From Petasospora fabianii (taxonomy: Eukaryota > Ascomycota > Saccharomycetes > Phaffomycetales > Wickerhamomycetaceae): DNA of 64,000 nt. The translations under genes were made by a program, and so were the position numbers. Under the pieces are notes generated by a model. It was not told where the DNA came from, made no database searches, and was given only the letters and a program-made list of their open reading frames with translations. Location of the stretch: NCBI GenBank assembly GCA_022641835.1, contig CP048724.1:124001-188000 (forward strand), in the 5' to 3' direction. Positions 51,654-61,533 of this stretch are shown here, piece by piece (position 1 is the stretch's first letter; every line of letters begins with the position of its first letter).

Positions 51654-53351
51654 ATGCCCTCTGCTAGTAACACAGACCCACAATCACACGAGCTTAAAGA
51701 CATGCTGGTAAAGAAGGACGCTGTTACTGTGCAAGTGGCATCTCGTTCAAACTCAGACGCTTCAGATGCCTCAGAGCTTGAACCTATCATTTCTCCTTTC
51801 AAAGAATATTCTACCATCATTGCAGATGACGACTCCACTTTCCAACTCGATCTTGAAGATCTCCCACAGGGCCGTAATCTAGGCTTATTCTCCACAATTG
51901 TGCTATTCATCGCCAGAATCATTGGTTCAGGTATCTGGACAACGCCCTCAGCTGTGCTTCTCATGTGTGGAGGTAATTTGACAGCTTTCTTTGCCCTGTG
52001 GATCATTGCTGCCATAGTTGCATTCTCAGGTCTTTATGTCTATCTCGAGCTTGGCTCCATCATCCCAAGATCCGGTGGCACTAAAGTATTCCTCGAGTTC
52101 ATCTATCAACGCCCGAAGTATCTCGTATCTGTGGTGTTTGGTCTTTATTCCCTTGCCTTTGGAATGTGTCTCTCGAATGCTTTAGTGTTTGGAAAGTACG
52201 CTCTTTACTCTTTCGGTGTCAGCTCCGAGTATATTGACTCTTCAAAGAGTGCCAACTTGGTTGGTTTGGCTTTAGTATTGGTTTCAACAATCGTTCACGG
52301 TGTCAGTGTCCACCATGGCATCTTTGTTCAAAACATCTTGGGCTTCCTCAAACTTCTTCTAGTTGCGATCATGGTCTTCACAAGTTTATATGTCTTGTGT
52401 TTCCCACAAAAGTTGACCGGTTTGGAGAACCACTTGCACTATAACGATTTCTTCCAATTCCAAGACTCTTCCATCGTTAGTGTTTCCACAATCTCTGCAG
52501 GACTGCTTCAGTGCTTTTTCACATTTGGAGGCTGGAACTCCGTTCACACTGTTGCTTCAGAGATTAAAGACCCAGTCAGAACTATCAAGATTGCTGGTCC
52601 TGTCTCACTATCAATTGCATTTGTCAACTACATGCTAATCAACGTTGCATATCTCAAAGTTGTCCCATATGATGAATTCGTCAAGGCTGGTCCTTTGATC
52701 GGATCCATCTTCTTTGAAAAAGTTCTTGGTCACACTTTGGGAAGACAGTTCGTTACTGTCTCTATCGCTCTCTCATCTGCATCTAACGTCTTTGTCGTTA
52801 TCTACGGTGTATCTCGTATGAACCAAGAGATTTTCCGTGAGGGATACTTACCATTCACAAAGATTACTGCATCTAACCATAAGCACACCAACACCCCACT
52901 CTTCTCCCTTATTCTCTGTTGCGCCATCACAACATTCTGGCTCCTCATTCTCCCACCACAGGGCAACTCATACAACTACATTGTCTCTCTTGAAGGTTAT
53001 CCAACTCAGATATTCATCGTTCTCATAGCTGTCGGATTATTTGTTTTGAGAAAAAGATATCCTGATAAGCACGCTCCAATACGTGCCTCTCTTGTCGGTA
53101 CTTCATTTATCGTCATCATCTCCATGTATGTTCTAATTGCCCCATTCACTGCACCAACAGATCCAAGCACAGCATTGGAGCTATTACCACCATATCACAT
53201 TCTTGGTCTCCTCCTCTTGGGTCTATGTGTTGGTTATTGGGCTATCATGTTCAAGGTGTTGCCGAATATTAGAGGTTATCAGCTTGAGAAGAACACTATT
53301 CATTTGGAAGATGGGTTATCAGTTAAGGAATGGGTAAAGGTTTGGGTTTAA
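51654..53351 (+). CDS. Amino-acid permease, L-type (LAT), MUP1-like high-affinity methionine permease
   Basis: The 565-residue protein has a cytosolic N-terminus of about 70 residues and 12-13 hydrophobic helices. Helix 1 contains the LAT-type substrate motif IARIIGSGIWTTPS (GSG). The SLAFGMCLSNALVFGKYALY and GGWNSVHTVASEIKDPVRTI segments match the Mup1/Mup3 group. Mup1 imports methionine and cysteine with high affinity at the plasma membrane. The N-terminal HELKDMLVKKDAV region has lysines that could serve ubiquitin-mediated turnover. A Cbf1-type site in the shared upstream region suits sulfur control. Whether it is Mup1 or Mup3 is not resolved. Confidence 0.88.
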   Translation: MPSASNTDPQSHELKDMLVKKDAVTVQVASRSNSDASDASELEPIISPFKEYSTIIADDDSTFQLDLEDLPQGRNLGLFSTIVLFIARIIGSGIWTTPSAVLLMCGGNLTAFFALWIIAAIVAFSGLYVYLELGSIIPRSGGTKVFLEFIYQRPKYLVSVVFGLYSLAFGMCLSNALVFGKYALYSFGVSSEYIDSSKSANLVGLALVLVSTIVHGVSVHHGIFVQNILGFLKLLLVAIMVFTSLYVLCFPQKLTGLENHLHYNDFFQFQDSSIVSVSTISAGLLQCFFTFGGWNSVHTVASEIKDPVRTIKIAGPVSLSIAFVNYMLINVAYLKVVPYDEFVKAGPLIGSIFFEKVLGHTLGRQFVTVSIALSSASNVFVVIYGVSRMNQEIFREGYLPFTKITASNHKHTNTPLFSLILCCAITTFWLLILPPQGNSYNYIVSLEGYPTQIFIVLIAVGLFVLRKRYPDKHAPIRASLVGTSFIVIISMYVLIAPFTAPTDPSTALELLPPYHILGLLLLGLCVGYWAIMFKVLPNIRGYQLEKNTIHLEDGLSVKEWVKVWV

Positions 53352-54597
53352 TGGTTTTGGTATTAGGTATATAAATATAAATATAGAGCTTTTTATGATA
53401 GAAAGATCGTATTATAACATCGGTTGCGAACTAAGCAAACGTCTACCTAGACAACTATGAGAACTAGGAGACAGCAAGTCAAATATGAAGCTGGATATAG
53501 AGAGATAGTACGGCCCATTACGGCCCCCCGCGCTGCTAAAACATCAGGACATTGCACACAATAAAAACCCGCACACCAAGATCAGCTAAACTATTAACAA
53601 CTCTTATTTAAAACATGTTACCGATAGTTTATGATGTTTCTTTTTAACTTGAAAATTCCTTAAATATTATTCAAGAATAAATATGGCCTTCAATCAACGA
53701 AGGTCCTTTTTTTTGAAAAGTCTTACTTCGAATTTTACCCGATGTCAGATAGAACATATAAATTTTTATCTCAACCCCATATCTTGTTTAATCATTTATA
53801 TTCTCCAAATTATTTTACCAAAATATACCAATACATATATTGTTAGTTTCTTAAAGACTACTGTGCAAAGGCTTATAGACTTTTAAAATAGCGTGTCAGG
53901 CGTTAATCTGCAAATAGAAGTTCATGAACTCCATTTTGTAGTCACGCGCGGGCTTAATGGGTCTACTTTGTCAATATTACCCTTTTCAGGAAACCTTATC
54001 ATATAAATGATCACAGAGTTGGCTTTTCTATCTAGCATGCTGACTTGTTTTCAGGTGGTATGGAATAGAGGGTCTCCAGTAGACCGAAAGTAACACCAGT
54101 GTCTGCTGAAAGCACCGAGATATATTCTCCGGTGCAACACTGCCATGTACTAATCAGCACAGCCTTATAGTTACGACATTTCAATTCATGCTACGGATAA
54201 TACTTTAGTCATAGAGAATACCATTAAGAATATTAAAAAAGTACATGTAAGTTTGAGTGTAGATGGCCCTTTGAAAAATTATATGTTCATATCAGTGTGA
54301 GCCAGACTATTAGCTGCGATATAGAAGACAATAAACAAGATAAAAGTTAGGCAAAAACAAGATATATGTTAGGCTTGATATAACAGAAACATGCAGTCAT
54401 GTTGTATAGTTGGTGGGTCGGAGAAGTAAAGGATGTGAGAAGTGAATAATAAGACATTTTGATAGGACCGTGAGGCATGACGATGGTCTTATCAAACATA
54501 AACCTGACAGGATAAATGACAACAATTTTGGGAGACAGTAACAAAAAGATTCGAAAATGCAAATAATGACCAAGATAAATAAGAGCATAGAAGGTTT
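53352..54597. other. Convergent 1.2-kb gene-free region with Rap1-type site, AT-rich flanks and a structured core
   Basis: Two facing 3' ends normally need only 200-300 bases. Here 1.2 kb remains. It holds a Rap1-type ACCCGCACAC (53567-53576), very AT-rich DNA (53600-53890 and 54180-54590), TATAAA at 54002-54007 and the inverted-repeat core listed next. No ORF has protein-family features. Confidence 0.5.
54046..54145. ncRNA. Candidate structured non-coding RNA
   Basis: Three stems fall within about 95 bases. GGTCT (54071-54075) pairs with AGACC (54081-54085), and GGTG/CACC forms an outer stem around them. CAGTGT (54098-54103) pairs with ACACTG (54137-54142). Between them GCACCG-AGA pairs with TCTCCGGTGC with one bulged G. 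A TATAAA lies at 54002. The fold is H/ACA-like in having nested stems with internal loops, but I see no H box, so the class is unassigned. The opposite strand would fold similarly. Confidence 0.4.
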
Positions 54598-55755
54598 TTA
54601 ATCATCTGCATTTGTGACTCTTAGGACCCTTCTGGAATAGTCCATCTCATCGGCTAAGCTCTTCCTACTTCCATTCTCCCAATTCATAAACATCTGTCTT
54701 GGATCGAGTCTTTGATCAACTTCAACAAAGTCATCTTCATCCATGTAGTTATCTGGACCAAGTGGCATTGGAATGCTTGAACTTGGAGCAACTCCAGGAC
54801 CGGCAACTTTTTCATCATTTTGACTAGAGTGGGCAGATTCTTCATCATCGTCATCATCATCGCTTCTGTTACGGAAGCAACAGAACCAGAGAAGAGCACC
54901 GAGGATAGCAACGATAACAACACCAACAGCGGTGAATGTACCTGCAACTTTACCTGGAGAGTCAAAGAAACCCTTGGAGGATGAATCGTTAGAGTTGGAA
55001 CCGTCTTCATTGCTGTTAGCATTATTGGTTTGTGATGGAACACTGATGACAGTAGAGACGACCTGGGTAGTGGTGAGTTGGGTTTGTGCAGATCCTGTGA
55101 TTGTCATGATGGAATACACGATCGAGGTGACTGGAGCTTCAGAGCTCGATGACTTACTAGAGGATGCTGAGCTGGATCTGGAGTTGGAGGTTGTGGAGGA
55201 TGGTGATGTTGATGATGAGGATGATCTGGATGATGATGTGGTTGATGATGATGACGTCGTGGTGTAGGACGACGACGAACTGGCAGTGGATGTTTGCTCA
55301 TGACTTGTTGTGGTGGCTTCAGTCGATGCCTCAGTGGTGTCCTCATCGGTGGTCTGTTCATTAGTGGAGGATTCTTGAGTACTAGAAGTTGTAGTTGTAG
55401 AGCTTCCACCGGCAGTTGAAGAAGGCTCAGAAATTTCAATGTAACCATAAAGATTATTGGATTGGTTACCACATTGTTCACTTGGATAACCGGGACAATT
55501 TTCTGAGCAGTCGGAGACATCCGTCGTTGATCCAGGCGCTGTGTTGGAGCACCAACAGTTCTTTCCAAGGACTATTGCAAGAGCATAACCCCCAGAAGAA
55601 CATGTATCATGGCAAAGACCATTTGACATGTAGTCAGAAGTTGTAAGTGAAGAACCAGTGTTTTGAGATGAACACATGGCCTGTGTGGCCCGAGTCGGCA
55701 AAACGAGACATGCCAGGATGGCGAGTGTCAGTTGACGACGGTCGAGTGTAAACAT
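54598..55755 (-). CDS. WSC-domain cell-wall integrity sensor
   Basis: This 385-residue type I membrane protein has a signal peptide (about 1-26) and a Cys-rich WSC domain (about 27-108, CSSQNTGSSLTTSDYMSNGLC and CWCSNTAPG). A Ser/Thr-rich, O-mannosylated stalk follows (about 110-245), then a transmembrane helix (VAGTFTAVGVVIVAILGALLWF, split here as about residues 272-293). The cytosolic tail has the Wsc signature SLADEMDYSRRVLRVTN. Wsc1-3 sense wall stress and activate Rho1 through Rom2. An Asp run (SDDDDDDEE) follows the membrane. I cannot tell which Wsc paralogue it is. Confidence 0.93.
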   Translation of the reverse strand: MFTLDRRQLTLAILACLVLPTRATQAMCSSQNTGSSLTTSDYMSNGLCHDTCSSGGYALAIVLGKNCWCSNTAPGSTTDVSDCSENCPGYPSEQCGNQSNNLYGYIEISEPSSTAGGSSTTTTSSTQESSTNEQTTDEDTTEASTEATTTSHEQTSTASSSSSYTTTSSSSTTSSSRSSSSSTSPSSTTSNSRSSSASSSKSSSSEAPVTSIVYSIMTITGSAQTQLTTTQVVSTVISVPSQTNNANSNEDGSNSNDSSSKGFFDSPGKVAGTFTAVGVVIVAILGALLWFCCFRNRSDDDDDDEESAHSSQNDEKVAGPGVAPSSSIPMPLGPDNYMDEDDFVEVDQRLDPRQMFMNWENGSRKSLADEMDYSRRVLRVTNADD

Positions 55756-56972
55756 GGCTATTGCTTTAAGAGTGTGAGTTCACTGATGTCAAGGATGAAT
55801 AGAGAAGAGGTCACAATAAAGTCTTGACCAGGGTGTGTTTGGCTGGTTGTTGATGCGAGCGGGGAGTAAACACAGACAAAGAAAAGGGAACCAGCTGTGA
55901 CAACTGCAGAGTGCTTGGCTCAAGAGTATGGAGGCTGGGGAGCAGCACAAAGGTAAGAGTGATACCCGTGGTGTATTTTCACTGGGTGAATACCGTACCG
56001 TAGTCAGTGTAGCTTAAATGGTAAACAAGTCCTTTTTTTAGCCAGCGAGAAATGTCGGTCGCAAGTGGTTTTTTTATTCTCTCTCTCTCTCTCGTGTTGT
56101 CTTTTATGGTACTGCACGACTTGCACCCTGCAGCCATAAGCGTGTGACACGATTGGTAGAAGAATGTGTTTACGAATGGTAGTGTCTGGGTTAATGCAAG
56201 CAATGTGCACTGATTGCTTCTAGAAAGAAAGCCGGTGCCGATGATGCGGCCCTACATTCCAATCTGTCAAGCACACGTCTACTGACATATCTAGAGTATG
56301 GTCCTACCAAGACCAAGTGCCACGAAGTGGCTCGTGCTAGCGAGATGGCTCGGCCCACCGAGTGTATAAGATATATACACAATCGCACATTGCTATACAC
56401 AGTTATAGTATAACTAACGACCTTGGCAACATTGCATTTTCCACCAGGTTCAATGACACCTTATGTCCCGAAGAAGCCCTCGCGCACCAGCCTGCTTAAG
56501 GAACTGTAGCATTATTGAATGACTAGTCCACTTTTAGCACATCTCAGATTTTACAAAGCCGTTATTTGGTTGGATGAGGTCTTAGCAAGCTATAAATGCT
56601 GGAATTAACGAATCGTCGGCTCCCCACCTCTGTCTAAGACAGTGCTGGCTCGGGTAGATCTTGTGAGAATTTCTTTTTCCTTCGTATTCTTTCCCCCGCA
56701 CTCCAACATGATAAATAAGTCCACTTTAGTGGGGTGTTACAAATGTCTCCCCATTTAAGTTACGCTACACTGGTGCCCTTGCCTTGCTCGTTAAGTAATT
56801 CGATCTGAGATATATTACTGTAAGATGTATTATTACAAAATCGAAGTAGGTGCATTAAACAAAAAAGAGAAGATGAAGTGAAAACAGAGGGAAAAATAGA
56901 ACAAGATCCGTTCACAGAGTGAACAGACTTGGGCAGGGTGGCATCAATAAGCAAGTGATCTCACCAGTGTAT
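55756..56972. other. 1.2-kb region upstream of the WSC gene with serial hairpins
   Basis: No coding gene is supported. Between 56195 and 56355 there are five short inverted repeats in series, listed separately. A CT repeat lies around 56079-56092. Around 56500-56745 the DNA has TATAAA and a CCACT-TT-AGTGG hairpin. This is not enough for an element call. Confidence 0.45.
56195..56365. other. Run of short hairpins, possible RNA or element remnant
   Basis: In plus-strand order there are AAGCAAT/ATTGCTT (56198-56219), GGTC/GACC (around 56301-56315), GCCAC-GAA-GTGGC (around 56319-56331), TCG/CGA (around 56332-56343) and CTCGG-CCCA-CCGAG (56349-56362). TGGCTCG is directly repeated. A TATATA lies just beyond, at about 56371. 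On the minus strand it would fall about 30 bases before the hairpins. The identity is unknown. Confidence 0.35.
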
Positions 56973-58459
56973 TTACTTCAAAAGGGATTTGACCTTTGAG
57001 AAGAAACCTTGCTTACTCTTCTCCTCCTTCTTAGCAGGAGTGGATGCAGCCTTCTTCGGTGTCTTAGATGGAGTAGAAGCGGTCTTGGCTGGTGTAGTCT
57101 TGGAAGATGTGGTTTTAGATGGCTCTTCAGTAGTCTTAGTAGTAGTAGTAGCAGCGGCAGGGGTAGAAGAAGTACCGTTGGTGGTTTTGGTAGAGTCCTT
57201 AGTGGTGTCCTTAGTGGTGTCCTTAGTGGTGTCCTTAGTGGTGTCCTTAGTGGTGTCCTTAGCTGGGTCCAAGGTCTTTGGCTGCTCATCATCAACTGGC
57301 TCGGAAGAAACAACAATTTCCTCACCGGTAATTTTGTTCTTCTTGATAACCTTCTTAACCTTAACAGTCTTAGTTGGTCCAGTGGCCTCCTCGGCCTTAA
57401 TCTTCTCGTTCAAGTCCTTAGGGTTGACATCACGAACCTCGGAGAACTCTTTGATATCAGCAGCTTTCTCAGGAACGGCAATACCTGGCTCACCGGAGGT
57501 AACTTGCTTACCCTCTGAAGATGGAAGAACAGTGGTAGTGACACCATTGGCACCAGCAGCTTCCTCAGCGGCCTCTTCAGCTTTGATTTTCTCATTAAGG
57601 TCCTTTGCATTAACATTACGAACCTCGGAGAACTCCTTAATCTCAGAGGCATTGGTTGGGACAGCAATACCTGGTTCACCAGAAGTAACTTGCTTACCCT
57701 CTTCAGATGGCATAACGGTAGTGCTGAGTTCGTTTTCCTTGTTGGAAGATGAGGTGACGCCACCAGTAGGAGCTGAAGCGGCCCCAGTGGCAGCAACGAG
57801 ACCACCAGCCTCTGGGATCTTGGAGCCCTTCTCCTCGGAGGTAGCAGTGAGGTTAGAATAGTAGATCACGTTGTTGACATTACCACCATCGTTCTCCGTC
57901 TCGTAGTCGTCACTAGTGACCCAGTTACCGTCAACGACGAACTTGAATAGGATCTTTTCACCTTCAGCTTGTTCTGGCCCCAATGGGAGTGTAAGTTCAA
58001 AGTCACCCTTGGAGGTCTTCACCAATGGGAGAGATTGAGTCCAGTTGTCGAAGGTACCGGTGACAATAACATCTTTTGGACCAGATGGCCTGTTTGCTCA
58101 AAGTTAGTATACCATGTTTATGCAGGTAGATAAGAAGGCGGGTCTAAGGGGTAAACAGACACATGAAATTGCATCTCCTGAATGGTAGGGTTTTGGGTGC
58201 ATGTACCGAGCAAACCAACAAAATAAATCTTCTAGGATATTTTCCCCATGTAACCGATTGTTTTGAAGACTTTTGTTTAGTTCCACGAGTGGGCGTTGGG
58301 CGTGCCTTTGTCACCTTAACTGAAAGCGTCTCGATAAATGTGTCCCGCCCCGCCACCCTTCGCCTTGCTATTATTGTTGCCATTGTAGTTTCCGTAGCCA
58401 CTACAGCCCTATCCTCATGACAGTTAAACATACCAGTGGAAAGTAGTGTTGTAAGACAT
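56973..58459 (-). CDS. Mdg1/Crp1-like protein with glycogen-binding-like domain, one 344-base intron
   Basis: Exon 1 is 58459-58434 (26 bases) and exon 2 is 58089-56973; the joined protein has 380 residues. The intron (58433-58090) has a GTATGT donor, TACTAAC branch and CAG acceptor, and the join restores the Trp codon of MSYNTTFHWPSGPKDVIVTG. The N-terminal AMPK-type CBM48 domain (about 1-85) and the following KIPEAGGL match S. cerevisiae Crp1/Mdg1. Those proteins bind cruciform DNA (Crp1) or modulate pheromone signalling (Mdg1). The rest is low-complexity: a 50-residue unit repeated twice, six KDTT-type repeats and a Lys/Thr/Pro/Ala-rich tail ending FFSKVKSLLK. Which of the two paralogues it represents is open. 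Confidence 0.85.
57192..57256 (-). repeat. Tandem 12-base repeat encoding KDTT in the Mdg1/Crp1-like gene
   Basis: The unit TCCTTAGTGGTG (plus strand) is repeated five to six times, nearly perfectly, giving KDTTKDTT on the minus strand. Perfect DNA identity of the units points to recent expansion, so length variation between strains is likely. Confidence 0.85.
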
Positions 58460-58817
58460 TTTGGATATAGTGAGTAAGGTGTGTATAGGGTTTCCGTCTG
58501 TGTGTAGTGAGACCACAATTGTGTGGTGTGGAGGAGCAGCCACTTCATAATTTGACGCGTGAGCCGGGGGGTCTATATGGTTAGGCCACACCCTCGGGGG
58601 ACCAAACCTTTGGGACCGGAACTCCGCACTTTAACCAGGTCCACCATCAATTCGCGAAAATCAGAGCTCTCTTTTGTTTACATTCAGAGCGTAGTATCTT
58701 GAGGAAAGGTAAACAAAGTTGGTTTTGCATATATTGGAACCACTCATTTGCGTGGCAACCAACGGGCGGCAACGATTGATACCACAGTGGTACCATTACA
58801 ATACCTGAGATTTATTT
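58460..58817. other. Divergent promoter between the Mdg1/Crp1-like gene and NUD1
   Basis: One ACGCGT MCB box lies at about 58555-58560. The region is otherwise GC-richer around 58560-58640 and shows no RNA gene. Confidence 0.4.
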
Positions 58818-60923
58818 ATGAACGCACCATCTGAAAAAGATATCCGCGAGGCGTTGGGCGATTTGACACTTCAAAATGGCCTACGCAGGCATCTCAATAA
58901 CAACAACAGCGGCATTACCACAGACGACCGTAAGCGCTCCATTGGATCAACTAAAAATCATTTCCTGAAACCATCTCTTGTATTAAACGCAGATTTTGAT
59001 AAGGAGAACAGTCAGGCTTGTATGGACCTGTCAGTACAACAGATCGACTTTGGAGATGATACGGTGCTTCACAACAAAGACACACATGATACGACAATGC
59101 CAGAATGGCTCAAAGTGAAGCTCGAAGTAGAAGAGAAGAAAAGGAAGACACAATTGGCAAACAAGAGCACACTTCCAATACCGCACTTGGTAACCTGCCA
59201 GATGAGCGAGACTACCGACAAAGGATCTACAGATGGTGGGTATGAAGGGGACAATGCTGGCGACCACATTCACTTAGCCGCTGATACGACGTGGGAAGAA
59301 ATGAAAAGAAACTACAACATTGAACGAGATGATTTGTATGGAGATGTGACAAGTGTCTCACAACTTACCAAAGATGACGATGATGATAACAAGGTCTCGA
59401 GCAACAGCGATGACAATCAATATCTCATGAAGCCATTCGATGAACGGGCCATGAATAGCACTGCATACAGTTTCACAGACTCTAACTGCTTCAACATAAA
59501 CTCTGAGAGTATCCCATCAATAGGTACCGCCAAAGTGACATCATACCGGACCGAGTACCTGGATTCACCCATGCCACGTCCAAAGTTAATCAAGACATTT
59601 GATGACCCTATCCCGCAAATCAAGAGACCACAGCTCAAGACTGCTGAATTTCATGAGATCCACCTGATTACGCCTACTGATGAAGGTATGATTTATGACT
59701 CCAAGCAAAAGATGTGGGTGTATCCAAACCCTGCAACACAAGGTGGTTATGGATATGAGTTGGTGTTTGACGATGAGACGTATGAATCTGGCTCTCGAAC
59801 CAACATTAACACGACAATTGCCGTCGACCCAAGGCATGTCACCAACGTATCAGGGCTGGACCTGTCATTTTCTGAGTCTCGTAGAGCTTTGGTATCAGCC
59901 TTACAGGATGTTTTGAGAACAAGTGAAAACTGGGATAAGGTTAATAAGGTCGACATCAGTGGGAGAGGTTTGTTGACTGTGAAAAGTCTCGAAGAGTTTT
60001 TACCAAATATCAGAGAAGTTAACTTGAACGATAATGCTTTGACTAGTCTTGAGGGACTCACGGGACACCTACAAACTGCTTTACTCGCCAATAACTGCAT
60101 TACTGACCAATTTTTGAACTTTGGGAAGTTTACGGATATGCAGAAGTTAGACTTGAGTTACAACGGTGTGACAAAACTGAGTCTGTTCTCCTCCTTGAGC
60201 AATTTGAGATACTTGTACTTGTCAAACTGTGAAATTAACGAACTTGTATCTATGCCATCATTGCTCAAGTTGAACCTGTCAAACAACAAGATTGAAGGAG
60301 TTGTTGACTTCGCACATTTGGACTTCATGAACTTACAAGAATTGGACTTGTCTGGTAACAAGATCACAGGTGTTCAGAACTTAAACTGTCCTGAACTCAG
60401 ACAATTAAATCTTGAGAACAATAACATCACCACTGTGAGTATTCCAAAGAGTTTACCCAAGATGAAGAAGCTTTTATTTGCCGGTAATGAGAATCTCGAT
60501 GTTTTATCAGTAGGGACCAAGCTCAAACAATTAAAATTTCTTTCAGTTTCTGGATCCACCCAAGTTAAGGGAAAATTCCCAGAGTTACTTACTTTTTGTC
60601 TATTTGAGGGAGACAAATTGTCAACTCTTCAAGCATCAGATCTCATCATTTCACCATATCTTCAAGAGATTGTTCTTAGATCCTGCCAGTTAGAGTTTCG
60701 GGATTTGGAGAAATTGTGGACTATGTTCCCACACTTGAGAAGTTTCGATCTCAGAAACAATGAATTTGATTGTCGCTTTGCGGAGTTGGTGAAATTCTTT
60801 ATGCAGTTTGGTAAGGTTACATCTGTACGGATGGAGGACAACCCTGTGACTGACAGATTGAAGGATAGAAAATTGCTCAAGGTTTACGAGTTGATGATCT
60901 ACAAATTGACTCACCAATTATGA
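58818..60923 (+). CDS. NUD1: Spindle-pole-body/MEN scaffold, Nud1-like LRR protein
   Basis: The 701-residue protein has a long charged N-terminal region (1-375) with KENSQ and acidic clusters, and a C-terminal leucine-rich repeat array (about 385-690). The repeats follow the NLRYLYLSNCEINEL and NLQELDLSGNKITGV pattern, with about ten units. The segment MIYDSKQKMWVYPNPATQGG before the LRRs resembles Nud1 and fission-yeast Cdc11, which sit on the spindle pole outer plaque. They bind Bfa1/Bub2, Tem1 and Cdc15 to start mitotic exit. The size is below S. cerevisiae Nud1 (851). An SDS22-type LRR protein is less likely because of the long N-terminus. Confidence 0.7.
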   Translation: MNAPSEKDIREALGDLTLQNGLRRHLNNNNSGITTDDRKRSIGSTKNHFLKPSLVLNADFDKENSQACMDLSVQQIDFGDDTVLHNKDTHDTTMPEWLKVKLEVEEKKRKTQLANKSTLPIPHLVTCQMSETTDKGSTDGGYEGDNAGDHIHLAADTTWEEMKRNYNIERDDLYGDVTSVSQLTKDDDDDNKVSSNSDDNQYLMKPFDERAMNSTAYSFTDSNCFNINSESIPSIGTAKVTSYRTEYLDSPMPRPKLIKTFDDPIPQIKRPQLKTAEFHEIHLITPTDEGMIYDSKQKMWVYPNPATQGGYGYELVFDDETYESGSRTNINTTIAVDPRHVTNVSGLDLSFSESRRALVSALQDVLRTSENWDKVNKVDISGRGLLTVKSLEEFLPNIREVNLNDNALTSLEGLTGHLQTALLANNCITDQFLNFGKFTDMQKLDLSYNGVTKLSLFSSLSNLRYLYLSNCEINELVSMPSLLKLNLSNNKIEGVVDFAHLDFMNLQELDLSGNKITGVQNLNCPELRQLNLENNNITTVSIPKSLPKMKKLLFAGNENLDVLSVGTKLKQLKFLSVSGSTQVKGKFPELLTFCLFEGDKLSTLQASDLIISPYLQEIVLRSCQLEFRDLEKLWTMFPHLRSFDLRNNEFDCRFAELVKFFMQFGKVTSVRMEDNPVTDRLKDRKLLKVYELMIYKLTHQL

Positions 60924-61533
60924 ATGATAATGGACCTTTTTCTGGATGATTGATCGCATGCAGTAAGTAGTCTCACAGTCGTACGTATCTGTGCGGGGTG
61001 AGGTAGCGGAGTTGCGTTAGTAGGAGGGCTGAAAGAGAGACTATCCTAGACCATTGAGACCCACGTGCAACCTTTTGTATTCCAGACCCAAAAGTCTCGT
61101 GTGCCAAGCGAAAAGTATAGCCACTGGTGTCCGGGTGCATTATATTGCCACATGCTTGGTTGGAGCCAAGACCTGGGACGTCCTGGTGGGGGGACTCGGA
61201 CCAATCTTGGCCAGATGTCCTTAGCGGGGTAACGTAGATGAAAGCAAGATGGGTTCGGCTGGATGTAACTGTGTCGTTTGGCTGTTTCTGGGAGCTCTGA
61301 CTTTTACAGAGGAAAGCAGATTACCCCACCGATTGTGTCAAAAGCTGCACTATGCGATGTGACAGCGGAGACTTAAAAAGTCCCCGAAATAAGTTCCAGC
61401 CTAGTCTTTCGGTCACGAGGGCGCGGAAAACAACAACTCTTGGCACCAAATTCGCCATTAAAAGGATGAATTCCCACTTTGCCAACCTTTATCAGCTTAC
61501 CTTAACGGGGCCAACCCATAAGTACCACACGCC
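60924..61533 (+). promoter_or_regulatory. RIM101: RIM101 promoter with four GCCAAG-type sites
   Basis: GCCAAG, the PacC/Rim101 core, lies at 61103-61108 and 61165-61170. Its complement CTTGGC lies at 61206-61211 and 61439-61444. Four copies in 342 bases is far above the roughly 0.2 expected by chance. The leader contains ATGs at 61352 and 61467, both out of frame with the main start. Autoregulation is inferred. Confidence 0.6.

Noticed and set aside
53565-53580. 16-base match to the EF3 promoter (Rap1-type site region)
   Set aside because: About one shared 16-mer is expected by chance in this length, so the match alone proves nothing. Only the Rap1-type core is used, as weak support.
56505-56743. 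Possible solo long terminal repeat (TGTA...TACA ends with an internal TATAAA)
   Set aside because: No target-site duplication, no second copy in the window and no internal region, so I do not call an element.
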